Shown here in pieces: positions 10,914 through 22,184 of a stretch of DNA of 64,000 nucleotides (the stretch's first letter is position 1; each line of letters starts with the position of its first letter). A program made the position numbers and the translations under genes. Where the stretch lies: contig NZ_SMZY01000004.1 of assembly GCF_004358755.1 (NCBI RefSeq), positions 272,416-336,415 of the forward strand. The letters run 5' to 3'. The notes below the pieces were generated by a model, which saw nothing but the letters and a program-made list of their open reading frames with translations, was not told the origin of the DNA and made no database searches. This stretch comes from Peribacillus frigoritolerans (lineage in GTDB: Bacteria > Bacillota > Bacilli > Bacillales > Bacillaceae).

Positions 10914-10951
10914 ATAAAAAATCAGCCGGATTAAAGTATCTTTAAGCCGGC
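10914..10951 (-). terminator. Terminator between the binding protein gene and the yesL-like gene
   Basis: Stem with arms GCCGGATTAAAG and CTTTAAGCCGGC around a 3-nt loop, with a T-run (TGATTTTTTA) on the minus strand. It is placed inside the cassette and probably lowers expression of yesL and thuA relative to the high-demand binding protein. Confidence 0.8.
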
Positions 10952-10982
10952 CGTCCCTCACTTCTTGCGAGTTTAAATAGAT

Positions 10983-12521
10983 TTAAAGGTTTTTCTGATA
11001 TCTCTTATATGCATCTTTTTGAATGTTCAAGTATTCTTTAAGCCCCATCTTATTAAGCTGTGAAATGTAGGATTTCCATTCTTTCCTAACGCCTCCCTCA
11101 ACAATCCATTTAGATTGCATAGAGGAAATATAAGAGTCAATGTCTGTACCTAAAGCACTTAAGCGATTTATTTCTTCTGCTGTATAAACGACATTCGGGA
11201 ATTGTTCTTTAGCATATTGATTAATCTGCTTGTCAAGTTCGAGCTTCAGTCCGTCACCCCCGTTTTTAGGGAGAGTCACTTTACTATTGAACCCTTCACT
11301 TACATATTTGGGACCAAAATCCCTGAAGGAATGAATCCAAGCGTATATATCTGCTGACTCATCCTTCGGGGCATCCAGCACTTTATATGTTCCGTCATCC
11401 AGCTTTTCTACTCCTGTCCCAAACGAACCGTAGAATGTTTGAATACTTGCATCTTCTGTATAAAACTGATCAGCCCACTTTAAAAGCTTTGCAGGGTCCT
11501 CAGCTTTATTTGTAATCATGAGTTCATTCCTTGAGTAAACAGGCGCATCTGTCATAACGTACCGCTCACCATCTGGACCTTCTAATGCAGGCATTTGCAC
11601 ATATTCTTCCGCATTCGGCCCAAACGCGGCATCAGGTGTCCATCCATTAGCTGCACCAACTAAAGAGCCCTCATCGCCTTTACGTTTGGAATCAGCCATT
11701 GATGCATCCTGTGTAAATGTTTCTTGATCAATCAGCCCGTCTTTATACGCTTTATGCATCCATTCAATCCCTTCCTGGTAGGCTTCCTCTGTAGGAATAT
11801 ATACCGGTTTTCCATCTTTTATGGTCATGGTTGAAGAATAAGCTCCTTTAGGTAACCCAAATGGCAAAAGAAACTCCATTATTCCACCGCCATAGGGGAT
11901 TTCATCATTGGGGTCTCCGTTCCCATTAGCATCTTCTTCTTTAAATGCTTTTAGTACTTCATAAAATTCTTGATAGGTTTCAGGCATAGACTTCCCTGTG
12001 TTATCAAGCCATTTCTGATTAATGAACATTGAATTACCTGCAATAGGCCTTAATGGCAGTTTTTTAGGCAAGCTGTATATATGCCCATCAGGAGAAGTGA
12101 CCATCGCGCGCAATGCCGGATCTTCTTTAAACGCCGCGTTTAAATTAGGCATGTTTTCTTCAATTAAATCTTCTAAAGGGATAAACACCCCTGTATTTTT
12201 TGCAACATCTGCATCACTCAGAGCCAATGATCCAAAGAAGGCATCAGGTAAGTCCCCTCCTGCCAGCAGCAAGGATTTTTTATCTCCCCATTCACTATTT
12301 TGATAGACATCCCAGTCTATTTTTATTCCTGCCTTTTTCTCCGTTTCCTCTACAAAGCCTTTTAAAAATTCGTCTCCCCAGTCGCCCCAGCGAACAGTGG
12401 CAATTTTATAATCGCCATCGCCATCTTTAGAATTTGAATTAGATGGAGAATTTGTGCATCCCACAGCAATACTTGCTGCTATTGTCAGGTTTAAAAGCAG
12501 TCCCCATTTTCTTTTACTCAT
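10983..12521 (-). CDS. Extracellular sugar-binding lipoprotein (LplA/YtcQ-like)
   Basis: 512-residue extracellular solute-binding protein for an ABC sugar importer. The signal sequence MSKRKWGLLLNLTIAASIAV ends in a lipobox with lipidated C22 (AVGC), followed by a Ser/Asn-rich linker. The mature part has the large-family pattern GDWGDEFLKGF, KKSLLLAGGDLPDAFFG, and LLKWADQFYTEDASIQTFYG. Length above 500 residues places it with LplA/YtcQ rather than with the shorter MalE types. I chose the ATG with AGGGGGA 7 nt upstream. It lies 20 bp after the YtcP-like permease, and the gene pair after it is split by a terminator. The ligand is unknown. Confidence 0.9.
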   Translation of the reverse strand: MSKRKWGLLLNLTIAASIAVGCTNSPSNSNSKDGDGDYKIATVRWGDWGDEFLKGFVEETEKKAGIKIDWDVYQNSEWGDKKSLLLAGGDLPDAFFGSLALSDADVAKNTGVFIPLEDLIEENMPNLNAAFKEDPALRAMVTSPDGHIYSLPKKLPLRPIAGNSMFINQKWLDNTGKSMPETYQEFYEVLKAFKEEDANGNGDPNDEIPYGGGIMEFLLPFGLPKGAYSSTMTIKDGKPVYIPTEEAYQEGIEWMHKAYKDGLIDQETFTQDASMADSKRKGDEGSLVGAANGWTPDAAFGPNAEEYVQMPALEGPDGERYVMTDAPVYSRNELMITNKAEDPAKLLKWADQFYTEDASIQTFYGSFGTGVEKLDDGTYKVLDAPKDESADIYAWIHSFRDFGPKYVSEGFNSKVTLPKNGGDGLKLELDKQINQYAKEQFPNVVYTAEEINRLSALGTDIDSYISSMQSKWIVEGGVRKEWKSYISQLNKMGLKEYLNIQKDAYKRYQKNL

Positions 12522-12541
12522 TTTTAATCCCCCTCTTTTAA

Positions 12542-13453
12542 TCATTCTTTAATAGAGCCAATCATGACACCTTGATTAAAGTATTTTTGCAAAAACGGAT
12601 ATAGACACATAATAGGCAGTGTTGAAACAACAATCGCTGCATATTTCATCATTTCCGATAATCTGCGAAGTTCTGATGCCAATTCACCTGAGGCTGTCCC
12701 AAGCATAGATTCATTTGCTATCAAAATTCTCCTTAATACCAGCTGAAGCGGCTGAAGATTTTCATTTGAAATGTAAATCATGGCATCAAACCACGAATTC
12801 CAAATTCCCACCGCTGTCCATAACCCGATAACTGCAAGGATAGCTTTGGATAAAGGCAGTACCATTGTTATAAAATATCTGATTGTTCCGCAACCATCTA
12901 TTTGGGCTGCTTCCCACAGGCTTTCAGGAAGACTGTTTCTAAAAAAGGTTCTTGCGATGATAATGTTGAAAACCGAAACAGAGAATGGTAATACCAGTAC
13001 CCAGAAAGTGTCTATTAGTCCAAAATTCTTTACTACAAGGTAGGTAGGAATTAGGCCTCCTCCAAAAAACATAGGAATAATAAAAAACATTGAGATAATC
13101 TTTTTTCCAAATAAATCCTGTCTTGATAAGGCATATCCGGCAGGAATGTTTACAAATAAAGCGATAAATGTACCGATTAAAGTATAGAAAATAGTGTTTA
13201 AGTATCCGCGCCAGATCATTTCCTGTTTCATTAATTCAATATAGCCATCTAATTTCCACTCTTTTGGCCAGAACCATACATTTCCATTAGCCACGTCAGA
13301 TGGATTACTGAAGGAAGCGATTACAATAAACCACAAAGGATAGATAATCAGGATCATCATCATAATCGCTATTCCGTATACAGAAAAATCAAAAAAGCGA
13401 TCCTTCCAATGCTTCTTAGTCTTACGCGCTGTTCCAACGCCTTTTTTTCTCAA
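12542..13453 (-). CDS. ABC sugar permease, YtcP/LplC-like
   Basis: 303-residue inner permease subunit of the importer. There are six hydrophobic segments, and the conserved cytoplasmic EAA loop LWEAAQIDGCGTIRYFITMVLPLSKA is visible near residues 185-210; it contacts the ATPase. The C-terminus YFNQGVMIGSIKE is typical of YtcP/LplC proteins. The start is a TTG preceded by GGGAAGGA. It is encoded between the LplB-like permease and the binding protein. No ATPase gene is nearby. Confidence 0.9.
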   Translation of the reverse strand: MRKKGVGTARKTKKHWKDRFFDFSVYGIAIMMMILIIYPLWFIVIASFSNPSDVANGNVWFWPKEWKLDGYIELMKQEMIWRGYLNTIFYTLIGTFIALFVNIPAGYALSRQDLFGKKIISMFFIIPMFFGGGLIPTYLVVKNFGLIDTFWVLVLPFSVSVFNIIIARTFFRNSLPESLWEAAQIDGCGTIRYFITMVLPLSKAILAVIGLWTAVGIWNSWFDAMIYISNENLQPLQLVLRRILIANESMLGTASGELASELRRLSEMMKYAAIVVSTLPIMCLYPFLQKYFNQGVMIGSIKE

Positions 13454-13468
13454 ATTCCTTCCCTCTTT

Positions 13469-14437
13469 CTATAACAAGCTGGTTTTTGTAAGTCTTTTAG
13501 AGAGCCAATTTACCGATAATAAGATAATAACGCTGACGACCGTGTTAAATAATCCGATTGCTGTAGACAAGCTATACTGGAAATTCTGAAGCCCAAGCTT
13601 ATATACATATGTTGATATAACTTCACTGCCGGTTAGATTCATAGGATTTTGCAATAAAAGCACTTTTTCAAAGCCAACGCTCAGCAGTCCCCCGGCTCTT
13701 AAAATTAATAGAATCATCGCCGTTGGCAATAATAGCGGCAGGTCAATATAGATAATCTTTTGCATTTTGCTGGCCCCATCTATGGTAGCAGCTTCATAAT
13801 AAGTTGGATTAATAGCTGAAAGAGCAGCCAGATATATGATACTGTCCCAGCCTACATGCTGCCATACGTCACTCCAAACGAAAACACTGCTGAATAAAGA
13901 AGACTTAGACAAAATATTGGGCATTTCAATACCGATCAGGCTTAACAGGTTAGCAATCATCCCGTTACTTGGCGATAGAAAAATTAATATCATGCCGCAC
14001 ATAACCATTGTGGAGATAAAATGGGGCAGATAGGTTGTAACTTGAAACACTTTCTTGAACATCCCTACTCGTATCTGGTTGCACAATATAGCAAGTGCAA
14101 TCGGCAGTGGAAAACCAACCAATAAACTGTACAGACTTATGCTTAAAGTGTTTTTGATCGTAAGTTCAAACTGATAAGAATTAAAATATTGAACAAAGTG
14201 CTTAAAACCAACCCAAGGGCTTCCCCATATTCCCAGTGCAGGCGAATAATCTTTAAACGCGATTATAATTCCATACATCGGCAGATACGTAAAGCAAATG
14301 AGCAAAATCATTGAGGGCAGCAGCAATACATATAGCGGTCCGCTTTTTTTTAGATTTTTCAGCCTGTTTGAAGCCTTTTCATTCTTTACTCTAACTGATG
14401 TTTCAGGAAAATTCTCTGTTGCGATTTTATTCTCCAA
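13469..14437 (-). CDS. ABC sugar permease, LplB-like
   Basis: 323-residue partner permease. It carries the family PLYVLLLPSMILLICFTYLP first membrane segment, the signature YEAATIDGASKMQKIIYIDLPLL (EAA loop, about residues 210-232) and GGLLSVGFEKVLLLQNP. I chose a TTG start because AGGAGGGGG lies 4 nt upstream; the longer in-frame ATG has none. It is the first gene of the importer operon, divergent from the YesM-like sensor gene, with a 243-bp control region between them. Confidence 0.9.
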   Translation of the reverse strand: MENKIATENFPETSVRVKNEKASNRLKNLKKSGPLYVLLLPSMILLICFTYLPMYGIIIAFKDYSPALGIWGSPWVGFKHFVQYFNSYQFELTIKNTLSISLYSLLVGFPLPIALAILCNQIRVGMFKKVFQVTTYLPHFISTMVMCGMILIFLSPSNGMIANLLSLIGIEMPNILSKSSLFSSVFVWSDVWQHVGWDSIIYLAALSAINPTYYEAATIDGASKMQKIIYIDLPLLLPTAMILLILRAGGLLSVGFEKVLLLQNPMNLTGSEVISTYVYKLGLQNFQYSLSTAIGLFNTVVSVIILLSVNWLSKRLTKTSLL

Positions 14438-14465
14438 CTTTCCCCCTCCTTTGTTTATAATCATC

Positions 14466-14616
14466 ATTATATGACAGCGCATTCATAAACAAATAGCTGT
14501 AAACAGGTGATTCCATACTACTATTCAGGTAATTGATTGCTTATTTGAACAATTATTCAGAAAAAATAGCAGTATTCAGTCTTTTCTCATGAATTCAGCC
14601 ACTTTCCTGACTGAAT
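14466..14616. promoter_or_regulatory. Divergent control region between the importer operon and yesMN-like genes
   Basis: On the minus strand a TATAAT -10 (14466-14471) lies 29 bp before the lplB-like start without a good -35, the pattern expected of an activator-dependent promoter. Upstream, the heptamer TATTCAG occurs three times in the same orientation (14522, 14554 and 14573), with a related ATTCAG at 14593 and an inverted CTGAAT at 14611. These are plausible binding sites for the AraC-type response regulator encoded next door; that assignment is inference. Confidence 0.5.
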
Positions 14617-14680
14617 TTTACTAGAAAAGACATTATTAATCTTTATAATGAATACTAAGTTGCTAATGGGAGGTTACATC

Positions 14681-16381
14681 ATGCATTCCGGTAAACACAA
14701 CTCTGCTTCAAGGTCTGTCATGCACTACTTAAAAGTACTTTTAATCATCTTAATGATTATTTTCCTGATCAATATTCTCGTTAGTTCGTACACCATTTCC
14801 ATTACACGGCAACAAAACATTGAAAATATATCCAATACCATAAACCTCTACATAAAGGAAACCCAGCAGAAATTAAATGCTATTGATCACTTCATGATCT
14901 GGACAGTAAAGCACGACCCTCTAATTGAAAAAATAGAAGAATCCAAGGACATGTCTGAGCTTCCCAAAAGCATCTGGGATTTCAGGTCACGAGTAGATGA
15001 TTTTCAGTATTCAACAGGGAAAGAGTATCAATTCTTTTTAGCATTAAAAAAAGAGAACTATTTTTTTAATAGCTCTCCAATCAAATTATCCTACTCAGAT
15101 TATAAAAAAATGAAAAACTTTTTCTGGTCAGAGAAAATCACAAGAAATAATTATGAAAACCTATACACATGGACATCTTTGAAGATTAATAACACGTTCT
15201 ATTTGTACCATTTATTAGAATATAAAAACAGAATGTTCATTTCTCTTATTTCTGTTGATGATTTGTTAAAACCCTTGAACGAAATAAATTTAGGAAAACA
15301 CGGAGAAATCATCATAGAAAATGAACAGCACGGTTTTTTAACTTCTTCTACTAAGAATAAAGAAAATCTCGAAAACAATTCCGTTCTTACCACTAACCTG
15401 AATTTCACCAGCGACATCACATCCCTTCCTTTTTCTATGCATGTCAGCATCGATCATTTTGGTGCATTTGAAAAGGTAATGTTTGCACAATTCTCATTAA
15501 TTTCGGCAACCATCTGCATTAGTCTGATTTTATTTTTGGTTATTTTGTATATAAAAAAGAAAGTCTTTAATCCTGTAATAGCCTTTTCAAAAAATCTGTC
15601 TGTGATTAATAAAAATAATGAAATCATTGACTTTGAAAAAAGCAATATTCTTGAACTGGAAGAAGCAAGCCAGCATTTTAAAAATTTAATATCGGAAGTG
15701 AAGAAGTTAAGAATAAATGTCTATGAACAAGAATTTGAAAAAAAACAAATTCAAATAGACTTTATGAAATTACAGATAAAGCCGCATTTTTACTTAAATT
15801 GTTTAACTACTATATACAGCATGGCCGAAATGAACCTGGTGCAAGAAATAAAACAGATGTCCCTATCTACCTCAAAATACTTCAGATATTTATTTCAGAC
15901 TGATCAGAATTTTGTCAGATTAGAAAAGGAATTAGACCATATTAATGATTATCTTTCCATTCAAAAGTTAGTTTACGGTCCTGTTTTTGTCTTTGAGAGT
16001 CATGTTATAAGTGAGGTCAAACATGCTCTTATTCCACCTCTGATGCTGCAGACTTTTATAGAAAATACGATTAAATATGCTGTTGCATTGGATGACTATT
16101 CTATGATTTCATTACAAATAGGAAAAATCCAAAATAAGGATGATGATTGGATTGAAATTACCTTGAAGGATAATGGTCCAGGCTTTCCAGCACATGTTCT
16201 AAGTAAGCTTCAAAAGAATGTTTCTTTAACTAATGAAAATGGGGACCATATCGGTATAAACAATGTTTTACAGAGACTGCGGCTGCTGTACGGAGAACGT
16301 TTTTCCATACATTTTACAAACCGTGCAAACAGCGGGGCCGAAATCAGCTTAATCATTCCATTTCTGATTCATGAGGAGTGA
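14681..16381 (+). CDS. YesM-like sensor histidine kinase
   Basis: 566-residue membrane sensor kinase of the LytS/YesM class. A first transmembrane helix (about 15-38) is followed by an extracytoplasmic sensor domain of about 230 residues, a second helix (about 275-295), a HAMP-like linker, the phospho-acceptor box QIKPHFYLNCLTTIYSM (H near 368) and an ATPase domain with ENTIKYAV, DNGPGFP and GDHIGINNVLQRLRLLYG. Family members usually read PHFLYNTL, so the acceptor box is slightly variant. I chose the ATG with GGGAGG 7 nt upstream. Its stop codon is directly followed by the response-regulator start, so the pair is co-transcribed. Confidence 0.9.
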   Translation: MHSGKHNSASRSVMHYLKVLLIILMIIFLINILVSSYTISITRQQNIENISNTINLYIKETQQKLNAIDHFMIWTVKHDPLIEKIEESKDMSELPKSIWDFRSRVDDFQYSTGKEYQFFLALKKENYFFNSSPIKLSYSDYKKMKNFFWSEKITRNNYENLYTWTSLKINNTFYLYHLLEYKNRMFISLISVDDLLKPLNEINLGKHGEIIIENEQHGFLTSSTKNKENLENNSVLTTNLNFTSDITSLPFSMHVSIDHFGAFEKVMFAQFSLISATICISLILFLVILYIKKKVFNPVIAFSKNLSVINKNNEIIDFEKSNILELEEASQHFKNLISEVKKLRINVYEQEFEKKQIQIDFMKLQIKPHFYLNCLTTIYSMAEMNLVQEIKQMSLSTSKYFRYLFQTDQNFVRLEKELDHINDYLSIQKLVYGPVFVFESHVISEVKHALIPPLMLQTFIENTIKYAVALDDYSMISLQIGKIQNKDDDWIEITLKDNGPGFPAHVLSKLQKNVSLTNENGDHIGINNVLQRLRLLYGERFSIHFTNRANSGAEISLIIPFLIHEE

Positions 16382-16385
16382 AATA

Positions 16386-17999
16386 ATGAATGTATTAATA
16401 GTAGACGATGATCGGTTTGTTGTTACAGCCTTAGAAAAAAAAATGAACTGGAATGCTCTTGGCATTAAGAAAATCTTTACCGCCAATAACATCCGGCAAG
16501 CAAAAAAACTTTTGGAAAAAGAGAAGGTTGATCTTTTAATTAGTGATATTGAAATGCCTCAGGGCAGCGGGTTAGAGTTGCTGTCGTGGATACGATTGGA
16601 GGGCTACGATCTTCAGGCAATCTTCTTAACGAACTTCGCAGATTTCAACTATGCGCAAAAAGCCATCGAACTGCAAAGCTTTGAGTATTATTTAAAGCCT
16701 ATCGAATTTGATAAGCTGGAGTTAATTGTGAAAAAAGCTATTATGAAATTGAAAGCATCACAAAGTATAGACGATGCCGTAAAAATGATGAATTACCGGC
16801 AGCAAAACAAAGAAACCCTGCAAAAGCAATTTTGGTACACATACTTAAGAGACACCAATTTTTCAAAAAGGGAGAATCTGCTTGAACTGCTTGAAATGAA
16901 TCAGGTCAATTACTCGCTTGAAGACCGGTTTATACCATTTTATATCGCTCTATTCCCCTATAGGGTCAAAGACTATCAGGAACTTCAAATGTCCATCCAA
17001 CCTGATGCAGATATAGAGAACTCGTTAATTGAATTATTGAAGATTAGTTTTAATAACCGTTTTGCAGATATAGAATTCCTTGCGCAATATGGGAGAAACG
17101 AGTATGAATATCTTGCATGCTTTAAACTGAATCAGGGAATGGATTCCATCGAAGGGTCTCTTTACTTTAACCATTTTATTATGACTATTAACAATCTACT
17201 AAACTGTGATATTCAATGCTTCCTTGGAAATAATGCCCTTTTAGAAGAATTACCTCAAGCAACTCAAGAATTAGAGGAAAAGAAAGAAAATATCGTGGAT
17301 TTTAGGAACAAATTATTTATAGTTGAAAATCTCATAAAGAATGATAACAAATATGCAGAACCACCCCTTTATCTACTTGAGCATTATCTTGAGAGTGAAG
17401 ACAAGCTGAGCTTTGCAAATAAATGTTATCAATATACAGTGGAATTACTTAACCAAAATGCTTTAGATCTGGAAATACTAAATCGATTAAGGCAAGATCT
17501 AACCCAGATAATTTATGCATACTTGAAGAGAAAAGAAATATTAGCAAACAAATTATTTCAAGGGAAAATGGCTGATTTGCTTCTTTCTCAGTCTTTAAGA
17601 TCGATTGATGACTTTTTATGCTATATCGACTATTTGGTTGAGGTTTCCATAAGCTACTCCAAGTTCGCAGATTCAAAAGAGTCTGTTGTCACCACCCTTC
17701 AAAATTACATTGATCAAAACTATGAGGAGAATTTATCAAGAAATGAGTTAGCAAAAGTTGTATATCTAAGCCCTGACTATATCGCAAGAATATTCAAAAA
17801 AGAGACAGGCATATCATTAGTAAACTATATTATTAGAAAAAGAGTGGAGATTGCTAAAGATTTATTGAAAAATACTGACCTGCCAATTCATCTCATTTCA
17901 TCTAAAGTTGGGTATGAAAACTATTCTTATTTCACTAAATTATTCAAGAAAGAGACGAACTATACACCCGTTGAATATAGGAGAAATATCACTTCTTAA
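16386..17999 (+). CDS. YesN-like AraC-family response regulator
   Basis: 537-residue response regulator. Receiver domain at residues 1-120 with VDDD near the N-terminus, the phospho-acceptor aspartate in LISDIEMPQGSG (about D54) and the conserved lysine in YLKPIEF. A long middle region of unassigned fold (120-430) precedes a double helix-turn-helix AraC domain (about 435-535; LSPDYIARIFKKETG and VGYENYSYFTKLFKKET). It probably activates the divergent importer operon when the YesM-like kinase senses sugar. The start follows GAGGAG at 7 nt. The gene stops a few bases before the foldback and the broken glycerophosphodiesterase copy. Confidence 0.92.
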   Translation: MNVLIVDDDRFVVTALEKKMNWNALGIKKIFTANNIRQAKKLLEKEKVDLLISDIEMPQGSGLELLSWIRLEGYDLQAIFLTNFADFNYAQKAIELQSFEYYLKPIEFDKLELIVKKAIMKLKASQSIDDAVKMMNYRQQNKETLQKQFWYTYLRDTNFSKRENLLELLEMNQVNYSLEDRFIPFYIALFPYRVKDYQELQMSIQPDADIENSLIELLKISFNNRFADIEFLAQYGRNEYEYLACFKLNQGMDSIEGSLYFNHFIMTINNLLNCDIQCFLGNNALLEELPQATQELEEKKENIVDFRNKLFIVENLIKNDNKYAEPPLYLLEHYLESEDKLSFANKCYQYTVELLNQNALDLEILNRLRQDLTQIIYAYLKRKEILANKLFQGKMADLLLSQSLRSIDDFLCYIDYLVEVSISYSKFADSKESVVTTLQNYIDQNYEENLSRNELAKVVYLSPDYIARIFKKETGISLVNYIIRKRVEIAKDLLKNTDLPIHLISSKVGYENYSYFTKLFKKETNYTPVEYRRNITS

Positions 18000-18014
18000 C
18001 CTCTCTGACTTACA

Positions 18015-18068
18015 TGAGATGGACGTTCATCCCAGATAAACATGATACTGGGATGAACGTCCATCTCA
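18015..18068. repeat. Perfect 21-bp foldback inverted repeat
   Basis: Two perfectly complementary 21-nt arms (18015-18035 and 18048-18068; core GGACGTTCATCCCAG) around a 12-nt loop, starting 15 bp after the response-regulator stop codon. There is no T-run on either side, so it is not a classical terminator. The right arm merges into the truncated glycerophosphodiesterase sequence. Confidence 0.85.
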
Positions 18069-18316
18069 AGCATGTCTACCTCTAGTTTTTCAGATAGCGA
18101 GAAGGCTGCCAGCGTGTTGCCTGGAGCCATGCCGTCTCCGCCTTGATGCGCGATAATCAGCGGACGCTTGCCTTTTTTGAGGAAAGCTTGTTTTTCTGCA
18201 GGTTGAACAGGGATGAATTGAAGGATGGCAATGAACAGGATCAGCGTGATGAGAAGCGCAGAGGTAATTTTGAGTTTGGTTCTCTTCTTTCGGACGGGCT
18301 GCGGCACGATTTCCAT
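18044..18316 (-). pseudogene. Truncated 5' copy of the glycerophosphodiesterase gene
   Basis: N-terminal remnant of a second GDPD gene. Residues 1-88 align with the intact protein at 8302-9237 (lysine-rich start, transmembrane segment, [23 protein letters not shown]). After MDVH homology stops, and the frame runs through the foldback and ends at 17996, so the catalytic barrel is missing. Its own ATG with GGGGACC upstream is retained. The stretch 18070-18178 is identical over 109 bp to 8991-9099, while the sequence encoding the N-terminus has diverged strongly, which suggests recombination or gene conversion. Confidence 0.88.
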
Positions 18317-18555
18317 GGTTTGGTCCCCTTTTTTGATTGGTTAGTTTCTTTATATCATGGATGGAGAATATGGTGTGTCGGTTTTTCTAGAAAAAGGGTC
18401 TATTAATCTTTTGCTGGAAAAATGCCAATCGTTGCAACCCACCACTTACTTGCCAGCTTACCGAAAATACTAGCGGATCCGCTCTAAATACTTTCCGCAT
18501 TCCCCCATTTACTTTCCAAACCCCCATAAAAACTTTCTTTTTTCCAACTGCCTCC
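18317..18555. other. Intergenic stretch with no gene seen
   Basis: Between the broken glycerophosphodiesterase start and the LacI-gene terminator I see no open frame with a ribosome binding site. The only structure is a 12-bp palindrome AGCGGATCCGCT near 18473. The first part presumably holds the old promoter of the broken gene. Confidence 0.6.
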
Positions 18556-18596
18556 TAAAAAACAAAAAACACCAGCATCCATGCGGTGTTTTTTGT
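18556..18596 (-). terminator. Terminator of the galactoside operon
   Basis: Stem ACAAAAAACACC / GGTGTTTTTTGT with an 11-nt loop and a further T-rich tail on the minus strand, 26 bp after the LacI-family gene. It ends the transcription unit that starts at about 33.4 kb. Confidence 0.88.
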
Positions 18597-18621
18597 TTAA
18601 ACAAACGTTTAATTAAGTCGC

Positions 18622-20684
<2,063 letters not shown>

Positions 20685-22184
20685 TTTTATCGTTCCTCTC
20701 TCTTTTTAAACTCTGGATAAAATGACTAAAATGATTATTCCCTTCATTTGTTCTTTTAAAAACTCCCGCATCCTCTAATACTCTGCTGAATTTTAATCCT
20801 ACTTCTTTTTTCAGGATCCCATCAGCTGTTGTTTTTTCAAACGATTGATAGTTTGAAAGCAAGTGCTGAACCCATGCCTCATGGTGCTCCGGGACTTCAG
20901 CCTCTTCTCCAACGAGGAACGCTTCTATTTGCTGAAGCTCATGTTTCAGACGCTCTGGAAGAACCGCCAAGCCCATGACTTCAATCAGTCCGATGTTTTC
21001 TTTTTTAATATGGTGCAGATCAGCATGCGGATGGAAAATCCCCATCGGATGCTCTTCGCTCGTTCGGTTATTGCGAAGGACGAGGTCCAGCTCAAAGCGG
21101 CCGTCTCTCATTCTCGCAATCGGCGTCACCGTTTGATGGGATTCGCCTCCTGTAAAAGCAATAATTTCTGCTTGTTCATTGGAATAGGATTTCCATGTAT
21201 TCAGTACGTGCTCTGCTGCAGAAACGAGCGCCGCTTTATCTGATGATCGCAGTCTCAGAACCGACATTGGCCATTTCACCTTTGAGAAGGCTACCTCAGG
21301 AAAGCTTGCAATCTCGAATGTTTCTTCATCAGGAGCTTCCGCCATCGCAAACGTATACTTGCCCGCCTGATAGTGATCATGAGAGAGGATCGATCCGCCC
21401 ACAATCGGAAGGTCCGCATTTGAGCCGATAAAATAGTGCGGAAACTGCTCAACGAAAGCAAGCAATCTACGGAAAGCATCTCCATTGATTTTCATGTCTC
21501 TGTGCTCGCCGGATAACACGATGGAATGTTCATTGTAATAAATGTACGGAGAGTATTGAAAATACCACTGCTCATTCTCAAGGTTCAGCTCGATCACACG
21601 GTGATTAGATCGTGCAGGGTGTCCGATGCGGCCTGTATAGCCTTCGTTTTCAGCGCAAAGCAGGCACTTCGGATACTTGCTTGCTGATTTGACTGCCCGT
21701 TCCCTTGCGATATCCCGCGGATCTTTTTCAGGTTTTGAAAGGTTGATTGTAATATCAATCTCTCCGTATTCAGTCGGCGTTTTATAATGGATGTTTTTCG
21801 CGATTCGTTTTGTCTGGATGTAATTGCTGTTTTGGCTCAGTTTGTAAAAATAATCTGTCGCGATTTCAGGTGACAGGCTGTAATACTCTTCAAACGTTTG
21901 CTGAATCGCAGACGGCTTATCAAGAAATACATTCATCAGATTGGCAGACAGCTTTTCTTTTTCATCAAAGGTTCCTTCAATGATGCCCCGTTCTGCTGCC
22001 TTCAGGACAATGATTTCAAGCAGGTCGGGTATGGGAAGCAGCGTTTCCGGCAGTTCGCATTCTTCATAGGCATCAATCCCAAGCAGACCGAGAATCTGGT
22101 TTCGGGCATACATCCGGTCTCTGTCTGTGATGAATTTTTTCTGGATGGCTTGCTCAACTAATTGATTGACGAATGAAGAATTGT

